Shown piece after piece: positions 53,453 to 61,947 of a DNA stretch of 64,000 nucleotides. The stretch's first letter is position 1. The number at the start of each line of letters is the position of its first letter. Below the pieces are notes generated by a model. That model did not search any database. It was not told the DNA's origin and saw nothing but the letters and a program-made list of their open reading frames with translations. Made by a program: the position numbers and the translations under genes. The stretch lies in assembly GCA_946537305.1 (NCBI GenBank), contig CAMNFR010000004.1, positions 1 through 64,000 on the forward strand, given 5' to 3'. This DNA is from an uncultured Lachnospiraceae bacterium (GTDB lineage: Bacteria > Bacillota > Clostridia > Lachnospirales > Lachnospiraceae).

Positions 53453-54949
53453 TTAGTTATTGATGGAGTGATGTACGGTGGGCGTGTCCTTGCTGATAGC
53501 CTTAAAGGTGTAGCCGTTCGCCTTTCCGTAATCAATGATCTGCTGCAGTGCCTGCGCCGTGGTTTCCTTGGCGTTGGTGTCGTGGCAGAGCACCACATTG
53601 GCGCGTCCCTTCTTCAGCGATCCGGTCACATTGGCCACCAGGGTCTCCACCGGGCGGTTATTGCCCTCCGCATCCGTGGAATCCACGTTCCAGTCGTAAT
53701 AATCAATGCCCGCATCCGTGAGGACCTGTGCCAGGTGGGTGATCACGCCCTCTGTATATCGTTTGCTGATGGTATTGGAGCTTCCGCCGGGGAAGCGACA
53801 GCAGAAGGCATGATAGCCCGTATCTTCCTCCAGCTTGCTCTGCAGCTTCAGCAGGCCTTCATAGTAGGAATCCATGCTCCCGTAGGCGACCGCGTAATCG
53901 TGGTCCCAGGCATGCAGACCAATGGTATCCCCATCGTCGATCATCCGTTTGAGCGTGGGAATCATTCCCTCCGAATATCTCAGGATAAAGAAGGTCGCCT
54001 GAACATCATTGGCCTCCAGAATATCCAGGATCTGCGGCGTCACCTTAGAGCTCGGGCCGTCATCAAAGGTCAGATAAATGACGCTGTCATTATCTTCTTT
54101 TTTCTGGACCACGACTGTACGTTTTACCGAGGCCGTATTTCCCGCAGAATCTGTGGCGGAATAGGTCCGCTCATAGGTTCCGGCCGTCTTTGTATCCACC
54201 TCTCCCTCCACGGTTACAGAGCCAGAGATATCTCCATCCTTGTCATCCACCGCCGTAGCACCGGGGTCCTCAAACGAGGCGCCGTACTTCAGTGTAATTG
54301 TCTCCTCCCCATTAAGCGTGACCTCCGGCGGGACCTGATCCCGCACGATCACATATCGCTCTGCCTTTGAAGTATTGCCGGAGGAATCCGCCACCGTATA
54401 GTGAATCACCACGGATTCGTCATCCAGCGTTTCGTGTGTAATTTCGACCTCACCGGTCACATCACCTTCATAAGCATCCTGGGCGGTATAACCGGGTTCC
54501 TGAAACGCTGCAAAGTCAGAGACAATGAATTCCTCTTCCGCGTCCTTCAGCGTGAGTACGGGCGCTGTTGTATCCCTCACATGGACCATACGGGTGATCT
54601 GATAATCCGATCTCCGATAGGTCAGAGAGTAAGTCAGCTGATAATCTGCCGGGGCCTCCGTATTCACGGTTCCATCGGTCCGCAGCTGATCCGAGAGATC
54701 GGTATCATCCCCCACCATGGCAGATGCACCGGGATCCTGAAAAACAGCCCCTACCTCCACGGTCATCTCCGGCTCCCCGTTCAGAGTAAGCACCGGTTTT
54801 TTGTTCCAGATATAATAGGAGCCATATGCAGCAAAGGCTCCCAGGAAAAATACCAGAAAAGCCAGAAGGATCCACGGCAGAGGAGAATGACCCCTGCGCG
54901 GCCTCCGGCTTCCGTAATAAATCGTAGATCCACTTCGATTTCCTGCCAT
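53453..54949 (-). CDS. Membrane-anchored polysaccharide deacetylase with Ig-like repeats
   Basis: A 498-residue surface protein. A basic cytosolic N terminus and one membrane helix (about 25-47) are followed by three DUF5011/bacterial Ig-like repeats (about 50-285), each with a PG(A/Y) hinge and an AGTY or TVADSSGNTSKAE-like strand. The NodB deacetylase domain follows (about 290-490) with YLTFDDGPSSKVTPQILD, the zinc-binding HAWDH, CCRFPGGSSN and VVLCHDT. Such enzymes remove acetyl groups from peptidoglycan or surface glycans, giving lysozyme resistance. The repeats probably carry the enzyme out through the wall. AAGGAGG precedes the ATG. Confidence 0.93.
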   Translation of the reverse strand: MAGNRSGSTIYYGSRRPRRGHSPLPWILLAFLVFFLGAFAAYGSYYIWNKKPVLTLNGEPEMTVEVGAVFQDPGASAMVGDDTDLSDQLRTDGTVNTEAPADYQLTYSLTYRRSDYQITRMVHVRDTTAPVLTLKDAEEEFIVSDFAAFQEPGYTAQDAYEGDVTGEVEITHETLDDESVVIHYTVADSSGNTSKAERYVIVRDQVPPEVTLNGEETITLKYGASFEDPGATAVDDKDGDISGSVTVEGEVDTKTAGTYERTYSATDSAGNTASVKRTVVVQKKEDNDSVIYLTFDDGPSSKVTPQILDILEANDVQATFFILRYSEGMIPTLKRMIDDGDTIGLHAWDHDYAVAYGSMDSYYEGLLKLQSKLEEDTGYHAFCCRFPGGSSNTISKRYTEGVITHLAQVLTDAGIDYYDWNVDSTDAEGNNRPVETLVANVTGSLKKGRANVVLCHDTNAKETTAQALQQIIDYGKANGYTFKAISKDTPTVHHSINN

Positions 54950-55060
54950 TAAGATTCCTCCTTATTTTAGAACCGGGTGCCCATCCCCCAGGCGCCATTC
55001 CCGGCCGGCTTTCGAAACGAATCGTTTTTCACATATTTTGTGACTCTTCAGAATCGCAAG

Positions 55061-55936
55061 TTACCAGGCCAGGATCTCGTATCCGTCCTCCGTGACGGCC
55101 ACGGTCACTTCCCACTGGGCAGAGTCTTCCCCATCGTAGGTATAGATGGTCCATCCGTTATCTTCATCCTGCACAAATTCGTCGGTACCTGCATTCACCA
55201 TGGGCTCGATGGTAAATACCATGCCGGGTACCAGCAGGATCTCTGTACCGCGGGTGGTCACATAGCTGACAAAAGGATCCTCATGGAACTCCAGACCGAC
55301 CCCGTGGCCGCCGATATCCGCGACCACCGAATATCCGTGGTCCAGCGCATGACGGTGAACCGCTTCACCCATATCGCCCATGAATCCCCAGGGCTTTACC
55401 TGCTCCAGCCCTTTCTGGATGCATTCTTTAGCCACTTCCACGAGGCGGCGGCGCTCCTCAGAGACCTCACCGATGCAGAACATACGGGAAGAATCTGAGA
55501 AATATCCCTTATAGATGGTGGAAACATCTACGTTGATGATGTCTCCCTCCTGCAGGATAATGTCCTCTGAAGGGATTCCGTGGCAGACCTCATCGTTGAT
55601 GGAGGTGCACACGCTCTTGGGAAAGCCTTCGTAATTGAGCGGTGCGGGAATGCCCCCCAGGCGGGTGGTCGTCTCATATACAATATTGTCGATATCCTGT
55701 GTGCTCATGCCGGGGCGGATCTGTTCGGCCACCGCATCCAGCACAGCCACATTTATCTTTCCGCTTTCGCGGATACCGTCGATCTGCTCCGGTGTCTTGA
55801 TCATATCCCGGGTGGGCACAATATGCCCCTCCGCTTCATAGCGCAGTATCTTATCCTCCATCTTCTGATGGCAGTATTTGTACTTTTTTCCGCTGCCGCA
55901 CCAGCAGGGATCGTTCCTTCCGATTTTTTTGATCAT
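55061..55936 (-). CDS. map: Methionine aminopeptidase with SEC-C zinc motif
   Basis: A 291-residue type I enzyme removing initiator methionine. An N-terminal SEC-C zinc motif (residues 7-23, GRNDPCWCGSGKKYKYCH) is followed by a linker and the pita-bread domain. Metal ligands are in INVDVSTIYKGYFSDSSRMF, GHGVGLEFHEDP, VFTIEPMVN and the final WEVTVAVTEDG. The SEC-C extension occurs in many clostridial Map proteins and likely aids ribosome binding. CGGAGA precedes the ATG. It follows the Nudix gene's terminator, so is a separate unit. Confidence 0.97.
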   Translation of the reverse strand: MIKKIGRNDPCWCGSGKKYKYCHQKMEDKILRYEAEGHIVPTRDMIKTPEQIDGIRESGKINVAVLDAVAEQIRPGMSTQDIDNIVYETTTRLGGIPAPLNYEGFPKSVCTSINDEVCHGIPSEDIILQEGDIINVDVSTIYKGYFSDSSRMFCIGEVSEERRRLVEVAKECIQKGLEQVKPWGFMGDMGEAVHRHALDHGYSVVADIGGHGVGLEFHEDPFVSYVTTRGTEILLVPGMVFTIEPMVNAGTDEFVQDEDNGWTIYTYDGEDSAQWEVTVAVTEDGYEILAW

Positions 55937-55989
55937 GTTGTTTTTCTCCGTTCATGAAGAGCTCTGTTCGTCATATATCCTTTGAACTG

Positions 55990-56019
55990 AAAAGAGACGG
56001 CGTTTCATCCGTCTCTTTT
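55990..56019 (-). terminator. Terminator of Nudix gene
   Basis: Perfect 11-bp stem (AAAAGAGACGG 55990-56000 with 56009-56019), 8-nt loop, ending in TTTT on the minus strand. Confidence 0.85.
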
Positions 56020-56024
56020 CCATC

Positions 56025-56480
56025 CTATCCACGGTGTTCCGTAAAGCCCCAAAGGCCGGCTCTTTTCTGTTTCTGATACTCTCCGTAGGCGGTCTCCAGA
56101 ATCTGTTTTTCGTTGGAAAACTTCAGAAGGTGGAAGGCCTCATGGTATTTGTAGTACCCGGAATCCAGAAAATATTCTTCTCTCTGAGGCTTGCTGTAAT
56201 AGCTGTCTGCAGTCATCAGATACCAGTGGACACTTTTTAGGATTTCCTCCTGCGCAGCGTGAAAGGTATACTGGCTGGTGCCCACATAAGAAACAATGCG
56301 TGCTTCCACCCCGGATTCCTCTCTCACCTCACGCAGTGCGGTTTCCTGAAACGATTCTCCCGGTTCCACGGTGCCCTTGGGGAACACCCAGCCCTCGTAG
56401 CGGCCGCGGATATTTTTGTAGAGAAGCAGGATCTTTCCACGGAAGATGACCACACCGCCACAGCTGGTCGCTTCTGTCAT
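56025..56480 (-). CDS. Nudix hydrolase
   Basis: A 151-residue soluble enzyme with an intact Nudix box at 36-57 (GTVEPGESFQETALREVREE, then SG), matching Gx5Ex7REUxEExGU. The N-terminal TSCGGVVIFRGKILLL and middle HWYLMTADSYYSKPQ resemble diadenosine-polyphosphate and mRNA-decapping type hydrolases, but the substrate is not determined. AGGAGG precedes the ATG, and a consensus promoter lies just behind the PBP gene. Confidence 0.93.
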   Translation of the reverse strand: MTEATSCGGVVIFRGKILLLYKNIRGRYEGWVFPKGTVEPGESFQETALREVREESGVEARIVSYVGTSQYTFHAAQEEILKSVHWYLMTADSYYSKPQREEYFLDSGYYKYHEAFHLLKFSNEKQILETAYGEYQKQKRAGLWGFTEHRG

Positions 56481-56561
56481 AGCAAGGCCTCCTGTCGATG
56501 TGGATATGTGTTCGGTGTCCCCGCTTTCCGGGCAGGAACAAGTACGACAAAACTAACTTTT

Positions 56562-56590
56562 ACTATAGCATGCGACGGCATCAAAGTCAA
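56562..56590 (-). promoter_or_regulatory. Promoter of Nudix gene
   Basis: Minus strand -35 TTGACT (56585-56590), 17-nt spacer, -10 TATAGT (56562-56567). Confidence 0.8.
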
Positions 56591-56595
56591 CGGAA

Positions 56596-58236
56596 TTACT
56601 CCCCGAAATATGCACGAAACACCTTTTTTGCCAGCGGAGCTGCCACAGATCCACCGCTTCCGCCCTGTTCCACGATCACACTGATGGCGATCTTCCGGGA
56701 GGGATCCTTGTCATCCTCCGCATACCCAATGAACCAGGCGTGTGTATCAGAATCCTTGTTGATTTCCGCGGAACCTGTCTTCCCGTAAGCCTTATAACCG
56801 TCTCCAGCCGCATCATCGCCGGTACCGTCCGTGACAACGGCCCGCATCATGGCGCCGATCTGCGCGGCTTCCTCCTTGCTCATCAGCTCCGTCATAGTCT
56901 CCGGCCCGAAGGATGCTACCTTATCCCCGTAACGCGAAAGAACAGATTCGATCAGATAGGGATTCATCATTTTTCCGTCGTTGGCTACAGCCGCAGCGAT
57001 CATACAGTTAAGGAACGGCGTCATCTGCGTCTCGCCCTGTCCGATGGCTGTCTGCAGAACCTTCCACTCAGAATTGTTATTGTCCAGCACGAACTGACTG
57101 ACCGCCATGGGCACACGGCTGGCGGTCTTCCGGTTAAATCCTGCCTCCTGACACAGCGCGTGGAACTTGGCAAAGCTCAGCTGCTCTCCGATATTTGCAA
57201 AGGCGCCGTTGCATGACTGCGCAAAGGCTTCCGTGATATTCTCCTCGCCATGCGCGATCCCGTGAGAACACCGGATGATCTCATCCCCCGACTCATAGGC
57301 ACTGTCGCAGTCAAAGGAAAACTTCTGCCAGCTTCCCGGATATTCACGCATAAATTCCAGGGTCGTCAGCACTTTAAAGGTAGAACCGGGAGCGTACAGG
57401 CCCTGTGTGGCCCGGTTTACCAGATTGCTGTTATCGCTTTCTTCGTCCACCAGCCAGTCCCAGTCATCCTCCAGGGTATTGGGGTCGAAATCCGGTTCAG
57501 ATACCATGGCCAGCACCTTGCCGGTGGCCGGCTCCATCACCACGATGGCCCCGCTGCGCCCGTCAAGCGCATTATAAGCAGCCTGCTGCAGGCCCACATC
57601 CAGCGTGGTTTGCACGGTATCCCCCCGGGTCTTGATGCCGCGCAGGGACTCAATGATGCGCAGCGCCGGGTTCTCATGGGAATCCAGCAGATAGCTGCCC
57701 GCCAGTGACTCCAGGCCAGTCACGCCGTTGTAACGGTAGCCCACCACGTGCGCGAACACCTCTGAAAGAGGATAGACCCTTGTCTCTGTTCCGTCCTCAT
57801 CCACATTGGTGGTGGCAAGCACCGTGCCGTCCGCCGCCACGATATCTCCCCTGGCATATTTATCCTCCAGAAGCGCCAGCCGCTTGTTGTTATAAGCATT
57901 GTTCCGATAGGTATCCCCGTCTACATAGACAAAGCGGACCAGATAGCCGATGATCACCAGAAAGAGCGCCAGGAACACATAGGAGACCGCCATGATCTCC
58001 CGGTTGGTGCGGCGCAGCTCCCGTCTTCTAATATCTTTCTCGCTCCGGTCTCTTTCTCGTCCGGACCGGGACCTCCCGGAAGTCCTCTGACTCCTCCGGG
58101 TACCGGTTTCTTCGGTTCTCCTCCGGGTAGCGGTCTCTTCGCCCCTCCTCCGGGTACCGGTCTCTTCTCTCCTCATATCTTCGGCGCGATTCCTGCTCGT
58201 ATCGCTCCTCCTCGTCCTCTCGTCTCTGGTGCTCAA
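56596..58236 (-). CDS. Penicillin-binding protein 2-type transpeptidase (FtsI-like)
   Basis: A class B PBP. One membrane helix lies at about 82-104 (MAVSYVFLALFLVIIGYLV), a short dimerisation region follows, then the transpeptidase with YAPGSTFKVL (active serine near 292), SCN and YGKTGSAE motifs. It lacks the long pedestal of PBP2a. The start is uncertain. A TTG at 58236 has AAGGAGG 9 nt upstream but makes the gene overlap the SEDS gene by 209 nt. ATG 58176 is a second option. ATG 57993, just before the helix, gives the usual length with no overlap but a poorly spaced RBS. The long form adds a basic tail with three nine-residue EETGTRRRG-like repeats. It pairs with the adjacent SEDS glycosyltransferase. 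Confidence 0.9.
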   Translation of the reverse strand: MSTRDERTRRSDTSRNRAEDMRREETGTRRRGEETATRRRTEETGTRRSQRTSGRSRSGRERDRSEKDIRRRELRRTNREIMAVSYVFLALFLVIIGYLVRFVYVDGDTYRNNAYNNKRLALLEDKYARGDIVAADGTVLATTNVDEDGTETRVYPLSEVFAHVVGYRYNGVTGLESLAGSYLLDSHENPALRIIESLRGIKTRGDTVQTTLDVGLQQAAYNALDGRSGAIVVMEPATGKVLAMVSEPDFDPNTLEDDWDWLVDEESDNSNLVNRATQGLYAPGSTFKVLTTLEFMREYPGSWQKFSFDCDSAYESGDEIIRCSHGIAHGEENITEAFAQSCNGAFANIGEQLSFAKFHALCQEAGFNRKTASRVPMAVSQFVLDNNNSEWKVLQTAIGQGETQMTPFLNCMIAAAVANDGKMMNPYLIESVLSRYGDKVASFGPETMTELMSKEEAAQIGAMMRAVVTDGTGDDAAGDGYKAYGKTGSAEINKDSDTHAWFIGYAEDDKDPSRKIAISVIVEQGGSGGSVAAPLAKKVFRAYFGE

Positions 58237-59545
58237 GCTCCTGCGCCTCCTTTTCCTTCATCAAATGCAGGCCTTCTACAATACCGATCATGATCATGGT
58301 CGTCAATATGGAACTGCCGCCGTAGCTGATCAGCGGTAGCGTGATCCCGGTACAGGGAATCAGTTTTGTGACCCCGCCGATATGCAGGAACACCTGAAAA
58401 CCCACCATGACAGCCAGCCCGAAACCGACGATCTTATAAAACAATTCACTCATCCAGGTGGAGACCCAGATCATCTGGAGTACAAAGCCCAGATAAATGA
58501 TCACGATACAGATGGCAAAGATCACGCCAAGCTCTTCACAGATGGCCGCGAACACAAAGTCGTTGCGCACCAGAGAGATCAGCTTGGGCATGCCCTGATA
58601 AAAACCGGATCCCAGCCACCCGCCGGTCCCGATGGCCATCATGGCCTGTGCAATCTGGCGGCTCTTGTTGTCATAATCATAAAAAGGATCTCTCCACATC
58701 TGCACGCGCACCCGCACGTGGGAGAAAAGATGATAGGCGCCTACGGCTGCCAGCGCGCCGCTGCCAAAACCCGCCCCCAGATAGAGCGGCTGGTGCGTGG
58801 CGACAAAAAGCATGAACAGATAAGCGACAAAATAGACCAGCGCGCTTCCCAGGTCCGTGGAAGCCACCAGTACCAGAACATGCCCGGCAGCCAGGATGGT
58901 GGTGATGACCACCTGTTTAAAGCTGGTGCTTTTTTGCAGCATGGCACCGGTAAAGAACACGAACAGGATCTTGATGAACTCCGAGGGCTGCAGCGCGAAG
59001 CCGCCGATACCGATGGAAAGCTGTGCGCCGTAGGAGGTATTTCCCAGCCGCCACACAATGATCAAAATCCCCAGGCCTAGGATGGCGTAGAGCCAGCCCC
59101 ATTTTGCCAGGATATGCATATACCGGATGATCACCGGGATCAGCAATGTGGCGACCAGTCCCACGCAGATAAAGAAGAACTGCCGCAGGGCATACTCCGG
59201 ATCCAGACGTGTCTGGAACATCAGGCCGATCGCCGCCAGCATCAGCATGTTGCTGATCAGGATGCGGGACCCATGCCGGTAGACCAGGCCGAACAGAATA
59301 TAATAGACCAGGAAAACAATGACCTGTGCGCCGTAAAAGATCACCAGCTGAAGGTCCTCTGTTTTCAGATAGATGATCAGATATCCCAGAGACTGCAGCA
59401 GCAGCACCAGGAACATCTGGTGACGGCACAGACGGTTCTGCCACGCCACATCCGCGCTGCGGAGCCCGTACAGGTTCAGGACCGAGTACAGGAGTACGAT
59501 CAGCAGCATCAGATATCGGGAATATTCCAGCACGAGGCTTGTCAT
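58028..59545 (-). CDS. SEDS-family peptidoglycan glycosyltransferase (FtsW/RodA/SpoVE)
   Basis: A 505-residue membrane protein with about ten hydrophobic segments that polymerises lipid II together with a class B PBP. Family marks are GGFALQPSEFIKILFVFF, VASTDLGSALVYF with the catalytic aspartate region, SRQIAQAMMAIGTGGWLGSG, DFVFAAICEELG and the C-terminal ITLPLISYGGSSIL. The last 75 residues are a charged cytosolic tail with the three 9-residue repeats. It starts directly at the stop of the U32 second-half gene (TAAATG) with GGAG upstream, and the PBP follows or overlaps. Position after zapA favours a division role, but FtsW versus RodA cannot be settled. Confidence 0.93.
   Translation of the reverse strand: MTSLVLEYSRYLMLLIVLLYSVLNLYGLRSADVAWQNRLCRHQMFLVLLLQSLGYLIIYLKTEDLQLVIFYGAQVIVFLVYYILFGLVYRHGSRILISNMLMLAAIGLMFQTRLDPEYALRQFFFICVGLVATLLIPVIIRYMHILAKWGWLYAILGLGILIIVWRLGNTSYGAQLSIGIGGFALQPSEFIKILFVFFTGAMLQKSTSFKQVVITTILAAGHVLVLVASTDLGSALVYFVAYLFMLFVATHQPLYLGAGFGSGALAAVGAYHLFSHVRVRVQMWRDPFYDYDNKSRQIAQAMMAIGTGGWLGSGFYQGMPKLISLVRNDFVFAAICEELGVIFAICIVIIYLGFVLQMIWVSTWMSELFYKIVGFGLAVMVGFQVFLHIGGVTKLIPCTGITLPLISYGGSSILTTMIMIGIVEGLHLMKEKEAQELEHQRREDEEERYEQESRRRYEERRDRYPEEGRRDRYPEENRRNRYPEESEDFREVPVRTRKRPERERY
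58091..58171. repeat. Three tandem 27-bp repeats read in two frames
   Basis: Units 58091-58117, 58118-58144 and 58145-58171 share CTCCTCCGGGTA(C/G)CGG. In the SEDS frame they encode RRDRYPEEG, RRDRYPEEN and RRNRYPEES. In the PBP frame (if the long start is used) they encode EETGTRRRG, EETATRRRT and EETGTRRSQ. Confidence 0.9.
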
Positions 59546-60358
59546 TTACTCCACTCCTCTCGTAAAGTGTCCTCTGGTAAAGGCAGCAGGCGGGTCCGTA
59601 CGTCCCGTCTCAAAAGCCCGCAGCACAGACGAAGCTTCCTCCGGCGTCTCATCTGTAAACATAAAACGGACACGGGGCATGTCCTGCGGGACCCTGTCCA
59701 GAAGCCACAGGGGCACGCTGTTATAGATCACGGAATAGCAGTACCGGCACCAGGCAGCCTCCCGAAAAACCGTTTTTTTCCGGTCCGCAAGCGAAGAGTA
59801 TTCCGCCGTCCCGTAAAGGTCATCACGGGAAAGATGGCGGCTCTTCCGGCAGTTTCCCACCGTCTTCTTGCTGCACTGCGCGCTTACCATCAGAGGAAGT
59901 CTTCCGTAGATCAGGCAGCAGCTGTCTTCCCCCTGCACGGATCTTACCTCCTCCCGGTTCAGCTCCACGGGAAGCGTTACGACATCCGCACCAAGCGCCT
60001 TCATCTGCTTTTTTGCGCGCTGATTCCAGGTGTAGACACTGGCATCAAAGATCCGCTCCCCCGGAAGTCCCAGTTCCCGAAGGAATGCGGCCTCATCCAG
60101 TGTGCGGATCAGGAATCCGTCAAAGTGCGCCTCCTGAAGCTGTTCCCGGTGCTTCAAGATATCCTCTCCCGCTTCTTTCCGAAAGATATACGGAAAAGAA
60201 AAGATGGCCGATTTTCCCGCCGTCTGTATCCGTTCCGCCATCTGCCGCCACGCCCCGGGTTCCAGGCGCTCCCCCGGGATGGCGATCCCCGTGGGAACAG
60301 AGCTTTCCAGCAGGATGGGCAGCAGACGCGCGTCCTCAATACTAACGTCTATATGCAT
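59546..60358 (-). CDS. U32-protein C-terminal half as separate gene
   Basis: A 270-residue protein matching the C-terminal part of long U32/RlhA-like proteins: DGFLIRTLDEAAFLRELG, DASVYTWNQRAKKQMKALG, TLPVELNREEV, YGRLPLMVSAQCSKKT and CRYCYSVIYNSVPLWLLD. In relatives I know this region is fused behind the U32/DUF3656 domains in one polypeptide of about 650-780 residues. Here ATG 60358 has GAGGAG 7 nt upstream and overlaps the stop of the first half (60342) by 17 nt in another frame, so a coupled two-gene arrangement is likely. Cysteines in CSKKTVGNC and CRYC may join an Fe-S or metal site. Confidence 0.85.
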   Translation of the reverse strand: MHIDVSIEDARLLPILLESSVPTGIAIPGERLEPGAWRQMAERIQTAGKSAIFSFPYIFRKEAGEDILKHREQLQEAHFDGFLIRTLDEAAFLRELGLPGERIFDASVYTWNQRAKKQMKALGADVVTLPVELNREEVRSVQGEDSCCLIYGRLPLMVSAQCSKKTVGNCRKSRHLSRDDLYGTAEYSSLADRKKTVFREAAWCRYCYSVIYNSVPLWLLDRVPQDMPRVRFMFTDETPEEASSVLRAFETGRTDPPAAFTRGHFTRGVE

Positions 60359-61622
60359 GGATGATCTCCTCTTCCAGTTTCCGCAGGGCTTCCCGGCGAA
60401 AAGCATTGATGGCTCCCACCGGCAGAAAAATATCCCCGGAAACCTGTACTTTCAGATCCTCGAATATAAAGGAGGTATCCCCTGTCTTTTTGATTCGGTC
60501 TGACAGTTCAGCCGCCGTCAGGGGACGGTTTTTTGCCTCCTGTACCACAGGGCCGGGAACCGTTACGGAATGCTCCCGGCAGGACAGGCTAAGACGCAGC
60601 GGTTCGCCGGGCGCGGCCGTAAGCTCGCCCGTCACAGGCTCCTGCCGCTTCTTTTCGGTATACATCCGGTCGATCTTCCGCAGGCGTTCCTCATCCATAG
60701 CCCGCTGCTTCGGTTTTTCACCGGGATAGATCATATCCGCCCCGTTGTGTCGGCGGTAGTATCCTTCCGTGGAGCCGCCGCGGTCAAAAAGCATGCGGAG
60801 CAGCTCCTTGTCTTCCGGATCTACTCTGTATCCTTCTCTGCCGTGTTCCAGATACTGATCCACATATTTTTTATAGACAGCCACGGTTCCGGCCGTATAC
60901 CGGGGTCCCTTCATGCGTCCCTCGATCTTTAGAGAACTCACACCAGCTTCCAGGATATCCGGCAGAATATCCAGGGTGCAGAGATCCTTCAGGTTCAGCA
61001 GATGTTCCCCGTTGTAGGGCAGACGGCAGGGCTGGGCGCACCGCCCGCGGTTGCCGCTTCGTCCGCCGATCAGACTGCTTAGCAGACACTGCCCGGAATA
61101 ACAGTAACACAGCGCACCGTGCACAAAGGTCTCTATCTCCAGGCCGCACGCTTCACGGATGGCCGAAATCTCTGTCAGGGAAAGTTCTCTTGGCAGGACA
61201 AGACGGCTGGCGCCCCATTCCTTCACCAGGCGTGCCCCCCATGGAGAGGCAATAGCCATCTGCGTGCTGATATGGATCTCCTGCTTAGGGAAAGCTTCCT
61301 TCAGGAGAAACAGAACACCCGGATCCTGCACCAGCACCGCATCTACGCCCTGACGGTAGTAGGGCGTGAACCAGGGGATCAGATCCCTCTCCAGTTCCTT
61401 TTCCTTCATCAGGGTATTGACGGTCATATACAGTCTTCTGCCGTGAAGATGTACCTCATCGATGGCCTCCAGCAGTCCGTCCTCGTCCGGGTTTTCGGCA
61501 TAGGCGCGGGCGCCGAACCGGGAACCGCCCATATAGACGGCATCGGCCCCGGCGGCAATCGCAGCCGACAGGCTCTCCCGGGAACCGGCCGGGGCCAGGA
61601 TCTCCGGATGAATATTATTCAT
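60342..61622 (-). CDS. U32 family peptidase-like protein (RlhA/TrhP-related), N-terminal half
   Basis: A 426-residue soluble protein with the U32 barrel: EILAPAGSRESLSAAIAAGA at the start, MGGSRFGARAYAEN, VLVQDPGVLFLLKE, and the cysteine cluster FVHGALCYCYSGQCLLSS then GNRGRCAQPCRLPY. A DUF3656-like segment follows (about 310-426). In E. coli, U32 proteins RlhA and TrhP hydroxylate RNA bases (23S rRNA C2501, tRNA U34) rather than degrade protein. RNA hydroxylation is therefore a reasonable guess. The start overlaps the zapA stop by 8 nt. The expected C-terminal third is encoded by the next, overlapping gene. Confidence 0.9.
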   Translation of the reverse strand: MNNIHPEILAPAGSRESLSAAIAAGADAVYMGGSRFGARAYAENPDEDGLLEAIDEVHLHGRRLYMTVNTLMKEKELERDLIPWFTPYYRQGVDAVLVQDPGVLFLLKEAFPKQEIHISTQMAIASPWGARLVKEWGASRLVLPRELSLTEISAIREACGLEIETFVHGALCYCYSGQCLLSSLIGGRSGNRGRCAQPCRLPYNGEHLLNLKDLCTLDILPDILEAGVSSLKIEGRMKGPRYTAGTVAVYKKYVDQYLEHGREGYRVDPEDKELLRMLFDRGGSTEGYYRRHNGADMIYPGEKPKQRAMDEERLRKIDRMYTEKKRQEPVTGELTAAPGEPLRLSLSCREHSVTVPGPVVQEAKNRPLTAAELSDRIKKTGDTSFIFEDLKVQVSGDIFLPVGAINAFRREALRKLEEEIIHAYRR

Positions 61623-61947
61623 TTTCAGTCTCTCCCGAGGCAGCCTTCATCTGACGATGTACCAGCTCCAGGCGAAGAGAATCCACCTTTTCCTCCATCT
61701 CCCAGAGCTGAGCTTCCGCCTCCTCTGCCCGCTTATTAGCCTGATAATAGTCGTCCGCAATATTTAACAGCAGCATCAGGCGGCGGTCTTCCGGCGTCTG
61801 TCTGCCGTAATTCCCGTTTTTCCTCAGATCTTCGATCTTGCCGTTGATATAATCCGCGATCTGCTGCAGATAGGCCGCATCATCGCTTCCCGAAACGGCG
61901 ATCTGTCTGCCATCGATCACGATCTTATCTGTCATTCTTTCTTCCAT
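61615..61947 (-). CDS. zapA: Cell division protein ZapA
   Basis: A 110-residue protein stabilising the FtsZ ring. The N-terminal beta domain (KIVIDGRQIAVSGSDDAAYL) and YINGKIEDLRK helix are followed by a long coiled coil (about 55-100, LLLNIADDYYQANKRAEEAE). GGAAGGAG precedes the first ATG, which shares one base with the ruvB stop. It lies in the ruvAB-U32-SEDS-PBP operon. Confidence 0.92.
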   Translation of the reverse strand: MEERMTDKIVIDGRQIAVSGSDDAAYLQQIADYINGKIEDLRKNGNYGRQTPEDRRLMLLLNIADDYYQANKRAEEAEAQLWEMEEKVDSLRLELVHRQMKAASGETENE

